Below, piece by piece: positions 37,734 through 47,800 of a stretch of 64,000 bases of DNA (its first letter is position 1; every line of letters begins with the position of its first letter). The notes beneath the pieces were generated by a model. It did not search any database. It was not told the DNA's origin and saw nothing but the letters and a program-made list of their open reading frames with translations. Made by a program: the position numbers and the translations under genes. The DNA comes from Stigmatella aurantiaca DW4/3-1. Its GTDB lineage: Bacteria; Myxococcota; Myxococcia; Myxococcales; Myxococcaceae. The stretch covers positions 1,321,501 to 1,385,500 of the forward strand of contig NC_014623.1 of assembly GCF_000165485.1 (NCBI RefSeq), given 5' to 3'.

Positions 37734-39887
37734 TCAGGAGAGGCCCTGGTTCGCGGGCAGCCCGCTGACCGTTTCGGACGCCACGGCCGGGGAGGCCGAC
37801 GGCAGGGGGTGGCGGACGATCAGCAAGGAGCCGGGGGCATCGCGGATGATGCGCTCACGGGACAGGCCGAAGAGCCGGTCTTCCAAGCCCCACTCGGAGC
37901 CGGCGCCAACGACCGTCAAGTCGTAGCCCAGCGAAGCCTCGGCCAGCGCCGCCTCCTCGGGTGACTCGTGCTCCACGACCTTGAAGCGCACCTGGCCCAG
38001 CTCCTGGGGGAACAGCTCTTCCACCAGCGCGCGGCCCCGGGGGCCCTGGGAGGCGCTGCCGGGCGCGGTGACGTGCAGCACCGTCACCTCGGCGCCCGTG
38101 TGCCGCAGGATGCGCCGCGCCAGCGCGAGCGCCTGCCGGTCGTTCTGGCTGCCGATGAAGGGCACCAGCACCCGCTTGGTCTCGGACAGGCCGCGGTCCA
38201 CCAGCACCGCCACGCTCGTGGTGGCCTCGCGCATCACCTCATGCACGGTGCCGCCAAGCATCGTCCGGCTGAACAGCGGCTTGTGCCAGCCGAGCAGCAC
38301 CAGGTCCGCGCGCTTGGCCTCGGCGGTGCGGCAGATGTCCGCGGAGGGCTCCGAGGAGACGAACGACAGCGAACGCACCGACAGCTCCAGGCGCTTGGCG
38401 CTGGAGAGCAGTGGCGCGAGCGCGCCCTCGTCCGGCGGCCGTGGCTCGTGCAGCCGGTGAATGCTGGAGCGCTCGGCGGAGATGAGGTGCAGGGCGTAGA
38501 GCTGGGCGTTCTCCGCGGCACTTCCGCCGGTGAGCGCCCGCCCCAGGGCCGCCATGCCGGGGCCTGCCTGGCCGTGGGAGACGCACATCAGCACGGTGAA
38601 GGGCGCGGGGCCGGTGGTCACGGGGGACAGCTCCACCTTGTCCCGGGCGATCTCCGCGGTGGGGTAGATCCAGTTGAGCAGCGGCGAGGTGATGAACGTC
38701 GTCACCAGCGCCATCACCACCATCATCGTGAAGAGGGTGGGGGAGATGACGCCCAGGTCCAGGCCGATGTTGAGGACGATGAGCTCCATCAGCCCGCGGG
38801 TGTTCATCAGCACGCCCACGGCGCTGGCCTCGCGCCAGCGCAGGCCCGTGAGCCGCGCCGCCACCGCGCTGCCTCCGAACTTGCCCAGACAAGCCAGCAG
38901 GATGATGAGCCCGCACATGGCCCAGGCATCCGCGCTGTTGAGCAGGCCCACCTGCGTGCGCAGGCCGCTGTAGGCGAAGAAGATGGGCAGGAGCAGCACC
39001 ACCGCCACGTCCTCGAGCCGCTCCGCCAGCGCATCGGCGAGCCCGCCCTCCTTGGGGATGACGGCGCCGAAGAGGAAGGCGCCGAACAGCGCGTGGATGC
39101 CGATGAGCTCCGTGGCCCAACTGGAGGCCAGCAGCAGCACCAGCGTGCCCGCCACGACGTTCTGGGTGAGCCCGTCCTTGCTGGCCACGCGCGCGCCCAG
39201 CCGGGCGAGGAACGGCCGCACCACCAGCAGCATGAAGGCGATGTAGAGCAGCGCCAGCAGGGTGGTGAAGCCCGCCTCGGTGAGGCTCGTGGCCCGCACG
39301 ATGGACACCACGAAGGCGAGCAAGCACCACGCCGTCACGTCATCCACCGCCGCACAGGTGATGCTGATGACGCCCACCCTCGACTGGAGCAGGCCGCGCT
39401 CACTGAGAATGCGCGCCAGCACCGGGAAGGCGGTGATGCTCATCGCCACGCCCATGAAGAGCACGAACGACAGGAAGGGCACCTCGGGAGACGACAGGGC
39501 GCGGTAGAGCCACAGGGCGCTGGCGCCCGCGCCCAGCACGAACGGGACGATGATGCTGGAGTGGCTGATGGCCACCGAGCTGTGGCCCCGCCCCTGGAGC
39601 AGCTTCGGGTCCAGTTCCAGCCCGATGAGGAACATGAAGAGGATGAGCCCCACCTGGCTGAGCATTTTCAGCACCGGCAGGGAGCTGTCCGGGAACAGGC
39701 TGTGCATCAGGTCCGGCGCAAGCCAGCCGAGCAGCGAGGGGCCCAGCATCACGCCCGCGACGACCTCCGCGATGACCAGGGGCTGGCCGAGCCATCGCGT
39801 CACCTTCCCGATGAGCCGGGAGAGCCCGATGATGACGATAAGCTGAACGATGAGCACCGTGAGCGGGTTCTGGGCCAGTCCGTGCAT
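37734..39887 (-). CDS. CPA2-type cation/proton antiporter with C-terminal universal stress domains
   Basis: A 717-residue protein. Residues 1-~400 hold about 12 helices of the KefB/NapA-like Na+(K+)/H+ exchanger family (LVIAEVVAGVMLGPSLLGWL, LILFMFLIGLELDPKLL, CAAVDDVTAWCLLAFVVS with the paired Asp residues typical of electrogenic members). Residues ~430-710 are two universal-stress-like domains (ending VVGAGSEWGLEDRLFGLSRE, then GSLLIVRHP). The ATG at 39887 has AAGGAGAG five bases upstream. It exchanges cations for protons and is followed directly by the XRE-EIIA gene. Confidence 0.9.
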   Translation of the reverse strand: MHGLAQNPLTVLIVQLIVIIGLSRLIGKVTRWLGQPLVIAEVVAGVMLGPSLLGWLAPDLMHSLFPDSSLPVLKMLSQVGLILFMFLIGLELDPKLLQGRGHSSVAISHSSIIVPFVLGAGASALWLYRALSSPEVPFLSFVLFMGVAMSITAFPVLARILSERGLLQSRVGVISITCAAVDDVTAWCLLAFVVSIVRATSLTEAGFTTLLALLYIAFMLLVVRPFLARLGARVASKDGLTQNVVAGTLVLLLASSWATELIGIHALFGAFLFGAVIPKEGGLADALAERLEDVAVVLLLPIFFAYSGLRTQVGLLNSADAWAMCGLIILLACLGKFGGSAVAARLTGLRWREASAVGVLMNTRGLMELIVLNIGLDLGVISPTLFTMMVVMALVTTFITSPLLNWIYPTAEIARDKVELSPVTTGPAPFTVLMCVSHGQAGPGMAALGRALTGGSAAENAQLYALHLISAERSSIHRLHEPRPPDEGALAPLLSSAKRLELSVRSLSFVSSEPSADICRTAEAKRADLVLLGWHKPLFSRTMLGGTVHEVMREATTSVAVLVDRGLSETKRVLVPFIGSQNDRQALALARRILRHTGAEVTVLHVTAPGSASQGPRGRALVEELFPQELGQVRFKVVEHESPEEAALAEASLGYDLTVVGAGSEWGLEDRLFGLSRERIIRDAPGSLLIVRHPLPSASPAVASETVSGLPANQGLS

Positions 39888-39909
39888 CGTCTCTCCTTGG
39901 ACCAAAGGG

Positions 39910-39949
39910 TGATAAGGAAGCACTTATCAACCACATTCCAGGGCGTCAA
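39910..39949 (-). promoter_or_regulatory. Promoter/operator candidate of the antiporter-XRE operon
   Basis: TGATAAG-GAAGCA-CTTATCA (39910-39929) is a perfect 7-bp inverted repeat 23 bp before the antiporter ATG. On the minus strand a TTGACG (39949-39944) sits upstream so that the repeat overlaps the -10 region. This suits autoregulation by the XRE protein encoded second in the operon. Confidence 0.45.
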
Positions 39950-40008
39950 CCCGGGGTTCCGCGGACCGTTGGCTGGGGGAGAAGACGCTTGCTCTCAGGA
40001 AGCGGACG

Positions 40009-41214
40009 TCACTTTTCGGGGAGGGCTCCCCGCGAGGCCGAGGCGCTGGGCGTATCTCCATAACCGGTCAGCTCCACATAGCCCCGGCCCGTCACCGGCT
40101 GGCCCGCGCGGGTGCCGCGGATCCGCACCGAGCCCTCCCAGTACAGCACGGTCACGGGCAGCTCTTGATCCGCTTGGGCCGGGACGATCTCGAGCTCGAG
40201 TTGCTGCGAGGGAACGGACAACCGCCAGCGTGCCGGGTACGTCACGCCACTGCGCGGACTCGTCCAGGTGTCCAGCACCTCGAGCTTTCCTTCTTCGGGC
40301 TTCAGCCGGGCCGAGGTGCCCTGCGGGAACACGAACGAGCCCGCGCTGCCGGGCGCCGTCGTGCCGTCGCGCAGGCGCAGTTGGTAGTACATCAGCTCGG
40401 TGTCGTCCGAGAGCTGGAGGGCGAACCAGTCCCAGCCGATCTGAGAACTGTCGAGCACGGCAGTGCTCCACTCGCGATCCATCCAACTGGAGCCCGTCAC
40501 CTCGTACACGCGTCCCGCCACCGTCACAGTGCCCCACGAGGGCATGCGCGTGAGCGAGTAGTAATAGGAGGCGCTCCCCGGGCCTCCCTTCTGGCTCAGC
40601 CCCTGGTCGCCCTGGAGCACGGGAGGTTTGCCTTCGTCCATCACCAGCGACAGGGCCACCTCTTGCGCCGCCACCGAGAGGCGCATCGGCAGAGCCCCTT
40701 CGTTCAGCCCCTTCACCTCCCAGTCCTCCAGCCACACCCGGAAGGGCTGGGACTGGGCTCCCGCGAGCCCCACTGCCGCGCGGCTGAACCGCTCGAAGAC
40801 ATGGAAGCGCTCAGCGCCGATGTCCGACAGCGCGAAGTGGCCCATGTAGAGCTGCCGCGTGCCCCACTCGGATTCGCGCTTCACGGCCTCGGAGGCCATC
40901 GCGTTGCGGAACATCGTGAGCTGGTAGCCGAAGGCGTGCCCGTCCGCCGTTTGCAGGTTGCCCGTCCAGTACCACCACTCGGTGCGGAACGCCTCGTGGG
41001 GGCCATGGTCCTCGGGGAAGAGGAACTCCCGGGGCTGGAGGGCGCGCGCATAGCCCTCGTCCCCGTCCTCCGTCTTTCCGAGCAGTGTGGCCACCGTGAG
41101 GCCCGGAGTCCCCTGAGGGGGGGGCGCCTCGCGTGCCACGAAGAAGACCCCGGCGCCCAGCACCGCCAGCACGCCCATGATTCCCAGCACGAGCCCCTTG
41201 CCGCCGCCCCGCAT
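40009..41214 (-). CDS. AttH/CrtC-like lipocalin-related protein
   Basis: A 401-residue protein with an N-terminal membrane anchor or signal (LVLGIMGVLAVLGAGVFFVA). The AttH/carotenoid 1,2-hydratase-type double beta-barrel is indicated by HEAFRTEWWYWTGNLQTADG, FGYQLTMFR, GSSWMDREWST and IGWDWFALQLSDDTELMYYQ. In attE-H-type loci such a protein accompanies an ABC exporter. Here it starts three bases after the permease gene. It probably binds a lipid-like substrate at the inner membrane. Its exact role is unknown. Confidence 0.85.
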   Translation of the reverse strand: MRGGGKGLVLGIMGVLAVLGAGVFFVAREAPPPQGTPGLTVATLLGKTEDGDEGYARALQPREFLFPEDHGPHEAFRTEWWYWTGNLQTADGHAFGYQLTMFRNAMASEAVKRESEWGTRQLYMGHFALSDIGAERFHVFERFSRAAVGLAGAQSQPFRVWLEDWEVKGLNEGALPMRLSVAAQEVALSLVMDEGKPPVLQGDQGLSQKGGPGSASYYYSLTRMPSWGTVTVAGRVYEVTGSSWMDREWSTAVLDSSQIGWDWFALQLSDDTELMYYQLRLRDGTTAPGSAGSFVFPQGTSARLKPEEGKLEVLDTWTSPRSGVTYPARWRLSVPSQQLELEIVPAQADQELPVTVLYWEGSVRIRGTRAGQPVTGRGYVELTGYGDTPSASASRGALPEK

Positions 41215-41217
41215 GGC

Positions 41218-43758
41218 CTATTCCTCCCGAAGGGCCAACGCTGGGTTGGCACGAGACATTCGCCAGGCAGGGTACACGCCCGCGAGCCCGGCGGCCGCCA
41301 GCGCCAGCACCACCGCCTGGATGAGTACGCCCGGGGTGATGACCAGTTGCAGCGTCCACCCGAAGGAGCGCTGGTTGATGACGTGCACGAGGATGTGCGC
41401 CAGCGCCAGGCCCAGCGGCACGGCGAACAGACCCGCCAGCAGCCCGAGCAGCCCCGTCTGAAGCGAGACGAGGCCCCAGAGCTGTCCGGGGGTCAGCCCC
41501 GTGGCGCGCAGCACGGCGAACTCCCGGGCCCGCTCGAGCTGGAGCGCCATCAGCGCGCTGAGCACGCCAACGAAGGCCACGCCCACCGCGAGCAGCCGCA
41601 GCACCTGGGTGATGGTGAAGGTCCGGTCGAACACCTCCAGCGAGCCCTCGCGCAGCACGCGGTTGGAGCGCACGTTGACGATCTGGGCATCTCCTATGCG
41701 CTCGCGCATCCGCTCCACCAGCGCGTCCACGTCCTGGCCCGGGGCGGCATAGAGCGCGAGGCTCGTCACCCCCCGGTCCTCGAAGGCCGCGTCATAGGTG
41801 GCGCGGGGCATGAGCACCGCGCCCACGTCCGAGCCGAAGTCGTAGTACACGCCCAGCACCCGGAAGTCGCGGGGCCCGTGGTCCGTGGCGAGGTGCAGGG
41901 TGCTGCCCCGGTGGAGGTTGTGGTGGAAGCTCAGGGGCTCGGAGATGATCACCGTGTCCAGCGCCTCCAGCTCGCGCCACACGGTGGCCGCGTCGCCCTC
42001 CTTGAAGCGGTACTGGCGCGGGATGTTGGGCGGAAACGCGATGGCGGTCAGGTCCGTGGGGATGCCATTCACGTTCACCTTCACCGAGCGGATGGTGGCG
42101 CTGGCGGCCACGCCGGGGGTGGTGCTCAGGCGCTCGGCCAGGCCCGGGACGAAGGAGCTGTCCCCGCGCCGGGCCATGAGCGAGGGCGGGGTGGCGTAGA
42201 CATCCGCCTGGAGCGAGGACTCCAGCCACTCCACCACCGTGCCGCGGAAGCTGGCCACCATCAGGCCCACGCCCACGGTGGTGGCCACGGCGATCATCAA
42301 CGCCGCCAGGGCCACGGAGGTGCGGCTGAGGCTGGTGCGCACGCCGCGCGCCGCCATGCGCCCCAGCATCCCGAACGCCGCGCCCAGCGGGTGGGCCGCG
42401 CCGAGCACCAGCCGCTCCGTCATCCACGGCACGAGCAACGCCGCGCCGAGCTGCACGGAGAAGAGGCCCACATAGGCGGGGGACAGCGAATGGGTGGGCA
42501 GGACCAGCAGTACCGTCCCCGCGCCCAGGATGAGCAGGCCCAGCAGGGCGAGCTTTGGCGCGCGGCCCTGGGCCATGTCCTCCGCGGTGGAGCGGCGCAT
42601 CGTGGTGACGGGAGGGGAGCGGGCCGCCTCCCAGGCGGGCACGAGCGCGGCCCCCAGGGTCGCCCCCAGCCCGAGCGCCACGCCCTTGGCGAACATGAGC
42701 GGCTCCAGCGACAGCCGCCGCACGCTCACCACGAAGTACAAGTCGTTGATCGTCTGCGTGACGAGGCCAACGAGCCCCCGGCCCAGCAGCACGCCCAGCA
42801 GCAGCCCGGCGGCGGTCCCCACCGCGCCGAGCAGCGCGGCCTCGCCAAGGACCAGGGCGAACAGCTCGCCCCGGGTGATGCCGAGCGCGCGGAGCCTCCC
42901 GAGCAGCCCGCGCCGCTGCACCACGGAGAACGTCATCGTGTTGTAGATGAGGAACATGCCCACCACGAGCGCCAGCAGGGACAGCGCGGTGAGGTTGGTG
43001 CGGAAGGCGCGCGTCATCTGGTCCACGGCGTTGCCGCGCGAGACGGCGCGCAGCACGTCCACGCCGGGGGGGAGCCACTGCCGCAGCCGGGCCTCCTCGG
43101 CCTCGTCCCCGAGCTTCAGATCGATGCGGGACAGACGCCCGGTCAGGCCGAGCACCTCCTGGGCGGTGGACACATCGGCGAGCAGCAGCCCCTCCAGGGC
43201 CCGGAGGGTGCGCTCATCGGAAGGGGCCAGGAAGTCCAGCACCCGCAGCGTGCGGCGCTGTCCGCCCACCGCCACCTCGAAGGTGTCCCCTGGGGCCGTT
43301 GCGCCCACCAGGCGGGCCGTGCTGGCGGTCATCAGCACCGTGCCCGGCTCGGTGAGGAGCAAGGTCACCTGGGAGCCCTTCCTGTCCCGTGCGTAGGGGC
43401 GGAAGGGCGCCTCGGCGAACGGGTCCACGCCCAGAAGGGTGAGGGGCCGGCGGTCTCCGTTCGCGGCCCGCACGTGGCCCTCCACCACGGGAGCGGACGT
43501 GGGGGCCCCGGGGCGCAGGCGCAGCGCGCTATATAATGATGCGGGGAGGCCCGAGGGACCGCCCACGAGCTGGTGCGTGGCCTGTCCAGCCACCGTGTCC
43601 GTGGACTGCGCGAAGGCCTGGAGGGCGCTGTTGCTGGCCAGGTCGATGGAGACCACCACCGCCACGCCCAGGGCGATGCCCAGCAGGGACAGGGCGGTGA
43701 GCCACGGGTGACCTGCCAGGTGGCGCGCGCTCGCCCGGGCCAGCAGCCGCCGGCTCAT
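41218..43758 (-). CDS. FtsX-type ABC transporter permease
   Basis: An 846-residue MacB/FtsX-family permease. It has an N-terminal helix (LTALSLLGIALGVAVVVSID), a large periplasmic domain, a mid-protein cluster of helices, a second periplasmic domain and a last helix cluster ending LAGVYPAWRMSRANPALALR. The doubled FtsX layout corresponds to a fused AttF/AttG-type or LolC/E-type permease. It overlaps the ATPase gene (ATGA). With the AttH-like protein it likely moves a hydrophobic compound or lipoprotein. Confidence 0.9.
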   Translation of the reverse strand: MSRRLLARASARHLAGHPWLTALSLLGIALGVAVVVSIDLASNSALQAFAQSTDTVAGQATHQLVGGPSGLPASLYSALRLRPGAPTSAPVVEGHVRAANGDRRPLTLLGVDPFAEAPFRPYARDRKGSQVTLLLTEPGTVLMTASTARLVGATAPGDTFEVAVGGQRRTLRVLDFLAPSDERTLRALEGLLLADVSTAQEVLGLTGRLSRIDLKLGDEAEEARLRQWLPPGVDVLRAVSRGNAVDQMTRAFRTNLTALSLLALVVGMFLIYNTMTFSVVQRRGLLGRLRALGITRGELFALVLGEAALLGAVGTAAGLLLGVLLGRGLVGLVTQTINDLYFVVSVRRLSLEPLMFAKGVALGLGATLGAALVPAWEAARSPPVTTMRRSTAEDMAQGRAPKLALLGLLILGAGTVLLVLPTHSLSPAYVGLFSVQLGAALLVPWMTERLVLGAAHPLGAAFGMLGRMAARGVRTSLSRTSVALAALMIAVATTVGVGLMVASFRGTVVEWLESSLQADVYATPPSLMARRGDSSFVPGLAERLSTTPGVAASATIRSVKVNVNGIPTDLTAIAFPPNIPRQYRFKEGDAATVWRELEALDTVIISEPLSFHHNLHRGSTLHLATDHGPRDFRVLGVYYDFGSDVGAVLMPRATYDAAFEDRGVTSLALYAAPGQDVDALVERMRERIGDAQIVNVRSNRVLREGSLEVFDRTFTITQVLRLLAVGVAFVGVLSALMALQLERAREFAVLRATGLTPGQLWGLVSLQTGLLGLLAGLFAVPLGLALAHILVHVINQRSFGWTLQLVITPGVLIQAVVLALAAAGLAGVYPAWRMSRANPALALREE

Positions 43759-44456
43759 GGCCGCACCGGACGTTCGACGAGCTGGCCCGCCTCGAGCACG
43801 AAGACGCGGTCGGCCCGGGCGGCGAGGCCCTCGTCATGGGAGACGACCAGGGCGCCCGCGTGGCCCTGGCGGATGAGCTCCTCCAGCAAGTCCAGCACCT
43901 GGAGGCCCGTCTTCTCGTCCAGGTTGCCGGTGGGCTCGTCCGCGAGCAGCAGGGGCGGGGTGTGCGCCAGCGCCCGGGCCACCGCCACGCGCTGCTGCTC
44001 GCCGCCGGACAGGCGGTCCGGGAAGCTGCGCTCGCGGCCCGTCAGCCCCACCCGGCCGAGCAGCGCCTTCACCCGCCCGTCCACCTCCGCGCCGGCGCGC
44101 CCGGTGAGCTCCAGCGGCAGCCGCACGTTCTCCTCCACCGTCAGTGTGGGGAGCAGGTTGAAGGCCTGGAAGACGAAGCCGATGCGCTCGCGGCGCAGCA
44201 GCGTCCGCTCCCGCTCGCTCAGGGAGGCCAGGTCCTTGCCCTCCACGCGCACCGTGCCCTGGGTGGGCAGATCGATGCCGCTGATGAGGTTGAGCAGGGT
44301 GGACTTGCCGGAGCCGCTGCGGCCCAGCAGCACGGCGAACTCCCCCCGGTGCAGGGTGAGCCGCGCACGGGTGAGCACCTCGCGCGTGGCATCTCCCTCG
44401 GAGTAGGCCTTGGAGACATCTTGCAGCTCGACGATGGGGGACGAAGAAGAGGGCAT
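43755..44456 (-). CDS. ABC transporter ATP-binding protein (LolD/MacB type)
   Basis: A 233-residue ATPase with Walker A GRSGSGKST, Q-loop FVFQAFNLLPTLTVEENV, signature LSGGEQQRVAVARAL, Walker B LLLADEPTGNLD and switch His in VVSHD. The FQAFNLLP/EPTGNLDE pattern is typical of the LolD/MacB/AttE branch. It is the first gene of the minus-strand ABC operon, divergent from the PKS gene across 363 bp. Confidence 0.95.
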   Translation of the reverse strand: MPSSSSPIVELQDVSKAYSEGDATREVLTRARLTLHRGEFAVLLGRSGSGKSTLLNLISGIDLPTQGTVRVEGKDLASLSERERTLLRRERIGFVFQAFNLLPTLTVEENVRLPLELTGRAGAEVDGRVKALLGRVGLTGRERSFPDRLSGGEQQRVAVARALAHTPPLLLADEPTGNLDEKTGLQVLDLLEELIRQGHAGALVVSHDEGLAARADRVFVLEAGQLVERPVRP

Positions 44457-44819
44457 GCGCGATGCCGCACACTAAGCGATGGGGCCCCCGACCGTCTCCC
44501 ACCCTGGGCGCGGCGGGCGCCGGAGGTAGGTGTTCTCCTCCTCCTCCTCCTCCTGCTTCTCCTCCCTGGGAGACAAAGCCTGCTCGAATTGTTGTTAGGC
44601 ATTCGAGCCCATGAGTTGTGATTCATTGTCACAGGCAGGTGATAAAAATCCCTGTCAGCGATGGATGATCTCGCGCGCGGCCGTTCATCCGCGCGGCCGG
44701 ATTCCTCACTTTCTGTGAAGCTGAATCCCACTCAAGAAGTAGGTTCGGCTTGCACGCGGTGAGACACAAAACCGACGCAAGAGAGCGGAATCTCAAAGGC
44801 TAAGAATCCTGCTCGGGAA
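44457..44819. promoter_or_regulatory. Divergent regulatory region between the ABC operon and the PKS gene
   Basis: This 363-bp region contains several structures. A CTC triplet tract lies at about 44534-44556. An 8-bp inverted repeat GCTCGAAT/ATTCGAGC lies at 44582-44589 and 44601-44608. TGTGA-N7-TCACA is at 44617-44633, and CGCGCGGCCG is repeated directly at 44674-44683 and 44690-44699. The part near the PKS start is AT-richer. No confident -35/-10 was found; the inverted repeats are operator candidates for the large biosynthetic operon. Confidence 0.45.
44674..44699. repeat. Pair of 10-bp direct repeats
   Basis: CGCGCGGCCG occurs twice with starts 16 bp apart (44674 and 44690), about 120-145 bp upstream of the PKS start. 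The spacing is not a full helical multiple. It may be chance in GC-rich DNA. Confidence 0.3.
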
Positions 44820-47800
44820 TTGATAGGAAATTCTGTATTGACCGAAGTTTCTAGCCGTGGGGTAGTGTCCAATACTGTGCGTGACCCTATCGCGATTATT
44901 GGTATTGGTTGTCGATTTCCAGGAGGCGCCAGCTCGCCTCGCCACCTCTGGGACCTGCTCGCACAAGGGCGAAGCGCGATAGTCGAGGTTCCGAAAGATC
45001 GCTGGGACCACCGGCGCTACTACGATCCTGACCCAGACAAGCCGGGCAAGACATACGTGCGCTCCGGCGGGTTTTTGCAGGAGCCGATCGATCTTTTCGA
45101 CGCCGCCTTTTTCTCCATCTCCCCGCGCGAAGCGGCGACGCTCGACCCACAGCAGCGCCTGCTCGCCGAGGTCGCCTGGGAGAGCCTGGAGGACGCGGGC
45201 CTTCCGCCGGACGGCCTCGCGGGCACCCAGACGGGCGTCTACATCGGCGGGTTCATGCTCGACAGCATGCTCACGCACCTGGGGCCGGTGAACCGCCTGC
45301 TGATTGGCGCACACACCGCGGTCGGGTCGACCATGACGGTGCTCTCCAACCGGCTGTCGTTCATGTTCGACTTCCGGGGACCGAGCATCTCGCTGGACAC
45401 CGCGTGCTCCTCCTCGCTCGTCGCCGTCCACCTGGCTTGCCAGGACCTGTGGAGTGGGACGACGACGCTGGGGCTTGCGGGTGGCGTCAACGTCATGTTC
45501 CGGCCCGAGACCTTCGTGGCGATGAGCAAGGGCAAGTTCCTGTCGACCGATGGGTACTCCAAGAGCTTTGACTCGCGCGCGGACGGCTACGGCCGGGGCG
45601 AGGGCGCCGGCATCGTGGTGCTCAAGCGGCTCGCTGACGCGGTGCGTGACAACGACCGCATCTACGCGCTCATCCGGGGCACCGGGGTCAATCAAGACGG
45701 CCACAGTGAGTCGATGACGGCGCCGAGCGCGCGCGCTCAGGAGGCGCTCATCCGCCACGTGTGCGCGAACGCCTCGGTGAGCCCCACCGAGCTTCATGCC
45801 TTCGAAGCCCATGGGACCGGAACCGCCGTGGGAGACCCCGCGGAGATGGGCGGGCTGGGCGCCGTGTCGAAGCGGCCTGGCGCACAGGGCCCGTGGGTGG
45901 GATCGCTCAAGGCGAACATCGGACACCTCGAAGCGGCGGCCGGCGTGGCGGGGCTGATCAAGGCAAGCCTGTGCCTGCAACACCGGCAGCTTCCTCCGCA
46001 AGCCAACCTCCAGAAGCTCAACCCAGCCATTCCCTTTGGGGAACTGGGGCTCCGCGTTCCGCAGCGCATCGAAGCGCTCGAACCCAGGAATGGTGAAGCG
46101 CTGAAGATGGGCGTCAACTCCTTCGGCTATGGCGGGACGAACGCGCACTGCTTGCTGGAGCAGGCGCCGTCCAGCGGCGCCCTCACGCGCTCCCCGGAAG
46201 CGTCGGCGAAGCGCACCGTGAGCCTGTCCGAGCCGGTGCTGCTGCCGCTCTCCGCCCGCAGCCCCGAGGCGCTTCGCGCGCTTGCCCGCTCCTACGCAGG
46301 CCTCCTTTCTTCTCCGGAGCGCGCGCCGCTCGCGGACATCTGCTTCTCCGCGGCGACCCGGCGGAGCCACCATGAGCACCGCCTCGCCTTGGTGGCCACC
46401 GAGGATGTGGCTGGGCTCGTGGCGCGGCTGGAGTCCTTCGCCGCCAACAACCCCGCGGAGGAGGGTGCATCCGGCCGCACGCTCCCGGCGGCGGTGGCGG
46501 CGAAGCCCGTCTTCGTGTTCACGGGAATGGGGCCCCAGTGGTGGGCCATGGGCCGCGAGCTCTACGAGCGGGACGCGCTGTTCCGCTCCACCCTCGATCG
46601 CTGCGACGCCCTCTTCCAGCGGATCGCGGGTTGGTCGTTGCTGGCGCAGATGCTCGCCGACGAGAAGTCCTCCAACATGGCGCGGACGGACATCGCGCAG
46701 CCCGCGAACGCGTTCCTGCAAATCGGTCTGCTGGAACTCTGGCGGCGTGCGGGCGTCGAGCCCGCGGCGGTGGTGGGTCACAGCGCCGGTGAAGTCGCCG
46801 CGGCCTATGCGGCGGGACGCTTCACCCTCGAGCAGGCCATGCTCGTCATCTACGAGCGGAGCCGGATCCAGGCGAAAGCCGCGGGGATGGGCAAGATGCT
46901 GGCGGTGGGGCTCGCCGAGGAGGGCGCGCGCGCCATCATGAAGGGCCGCGAGCACGCGGTGTCGATCGCCGCGATCAACGGACCGGGCGCTGTGACCCTG
47001 TCGGGCGACGCCAAGGTGATCGAAGAGATCTCGGCGGAGCTCGAAGCTCGCGGTGTCTTCCAGCGCATCTTGAAGGTCGAGGTGCCCTACCACAGCCCTG
47101 CGATGGATGGGCTCAAGCCGGAGCTTCGCCGTTGCCTGGCCACGCTCCAGCCCTCGGTGGGGACCCTTCCCACCTACTCCACGGTCACGGGCGGCCTCGT
47201 GGAGGGCGTGTCCTATGACGCCGAGTATTGGTGCAACAACATCCGCGAGCCCACCCTCTTCGCGAAGGCCACCAGCCAGCTCTTGAAGGATGGCTACCGG
47301 CTCTTCCTCGAGCTGGGCCCCCATCCGGTCCTGCTGGCCTCCATCAAGGAGTGCTTCGCGGAAGCGCGCGTCGAGGGACGGGTGCTCTCTTCGCTCAGAC
47401 GAATGGAGCCAGAGCAGAAGACCTTCGCCAAGGCCTTGGCGGAACTCTATACCGCCGGAGCCCATATCTCATGGGCGGGGCTCTATCCCGAGGGCTCCCG
47501 CTTCACCCAGCTCCCCACCTATCCCTGGCAGCGGGAGAAGCACTGGAACGAGTCGGAGGATGCGCTCACGGATCGCCGCGGCTCGAACGAGCACACGTTG
47601 CTCGGGCCCAGGATCTCCGCGCCCGTGCCGGCCTGGGAGCGCGCGCTGAACGCGTGGTTCTTGCCTTGCCTCCAGGATCACCGTGTCCGGGGTTCGCTTG
47701 TCGTTCCAGGGGCCACTTACGTCGAGCTGGCGCTCGGCGTGCGCCGAGATCTGGGATTCTCCGAGCCGCACATGCTGGAGGACGTGCGGTTCGAGAACGC

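Noticed and set aside
40165-43536. 1123-codon plus-strand frame over the AttH-like and FtsX-type genes
   Set aside because: The minus strand holds clear permease and AttH features. The plus frame is a compositional shadow rich in Arg, Gln and His.
44617-44633. CRP site (TGTGA-N7-TCACA) before the PKS gene
   Set aside because: The spacer is seven rather than six bases and myxobacterial CRP-like binding sites are not well enough known to me. It is kept only as a generic inverted repeat.
44793-47465. 890-codon open frame on the minus strand opposite the PKS KS-AT region
   Set aside because: It lies antisense to unambiguous KS and AT motifs. Its translation is Arg/His/Gly-rich and without domains, as expected for the reverse frame of GC-rich coding DNA.
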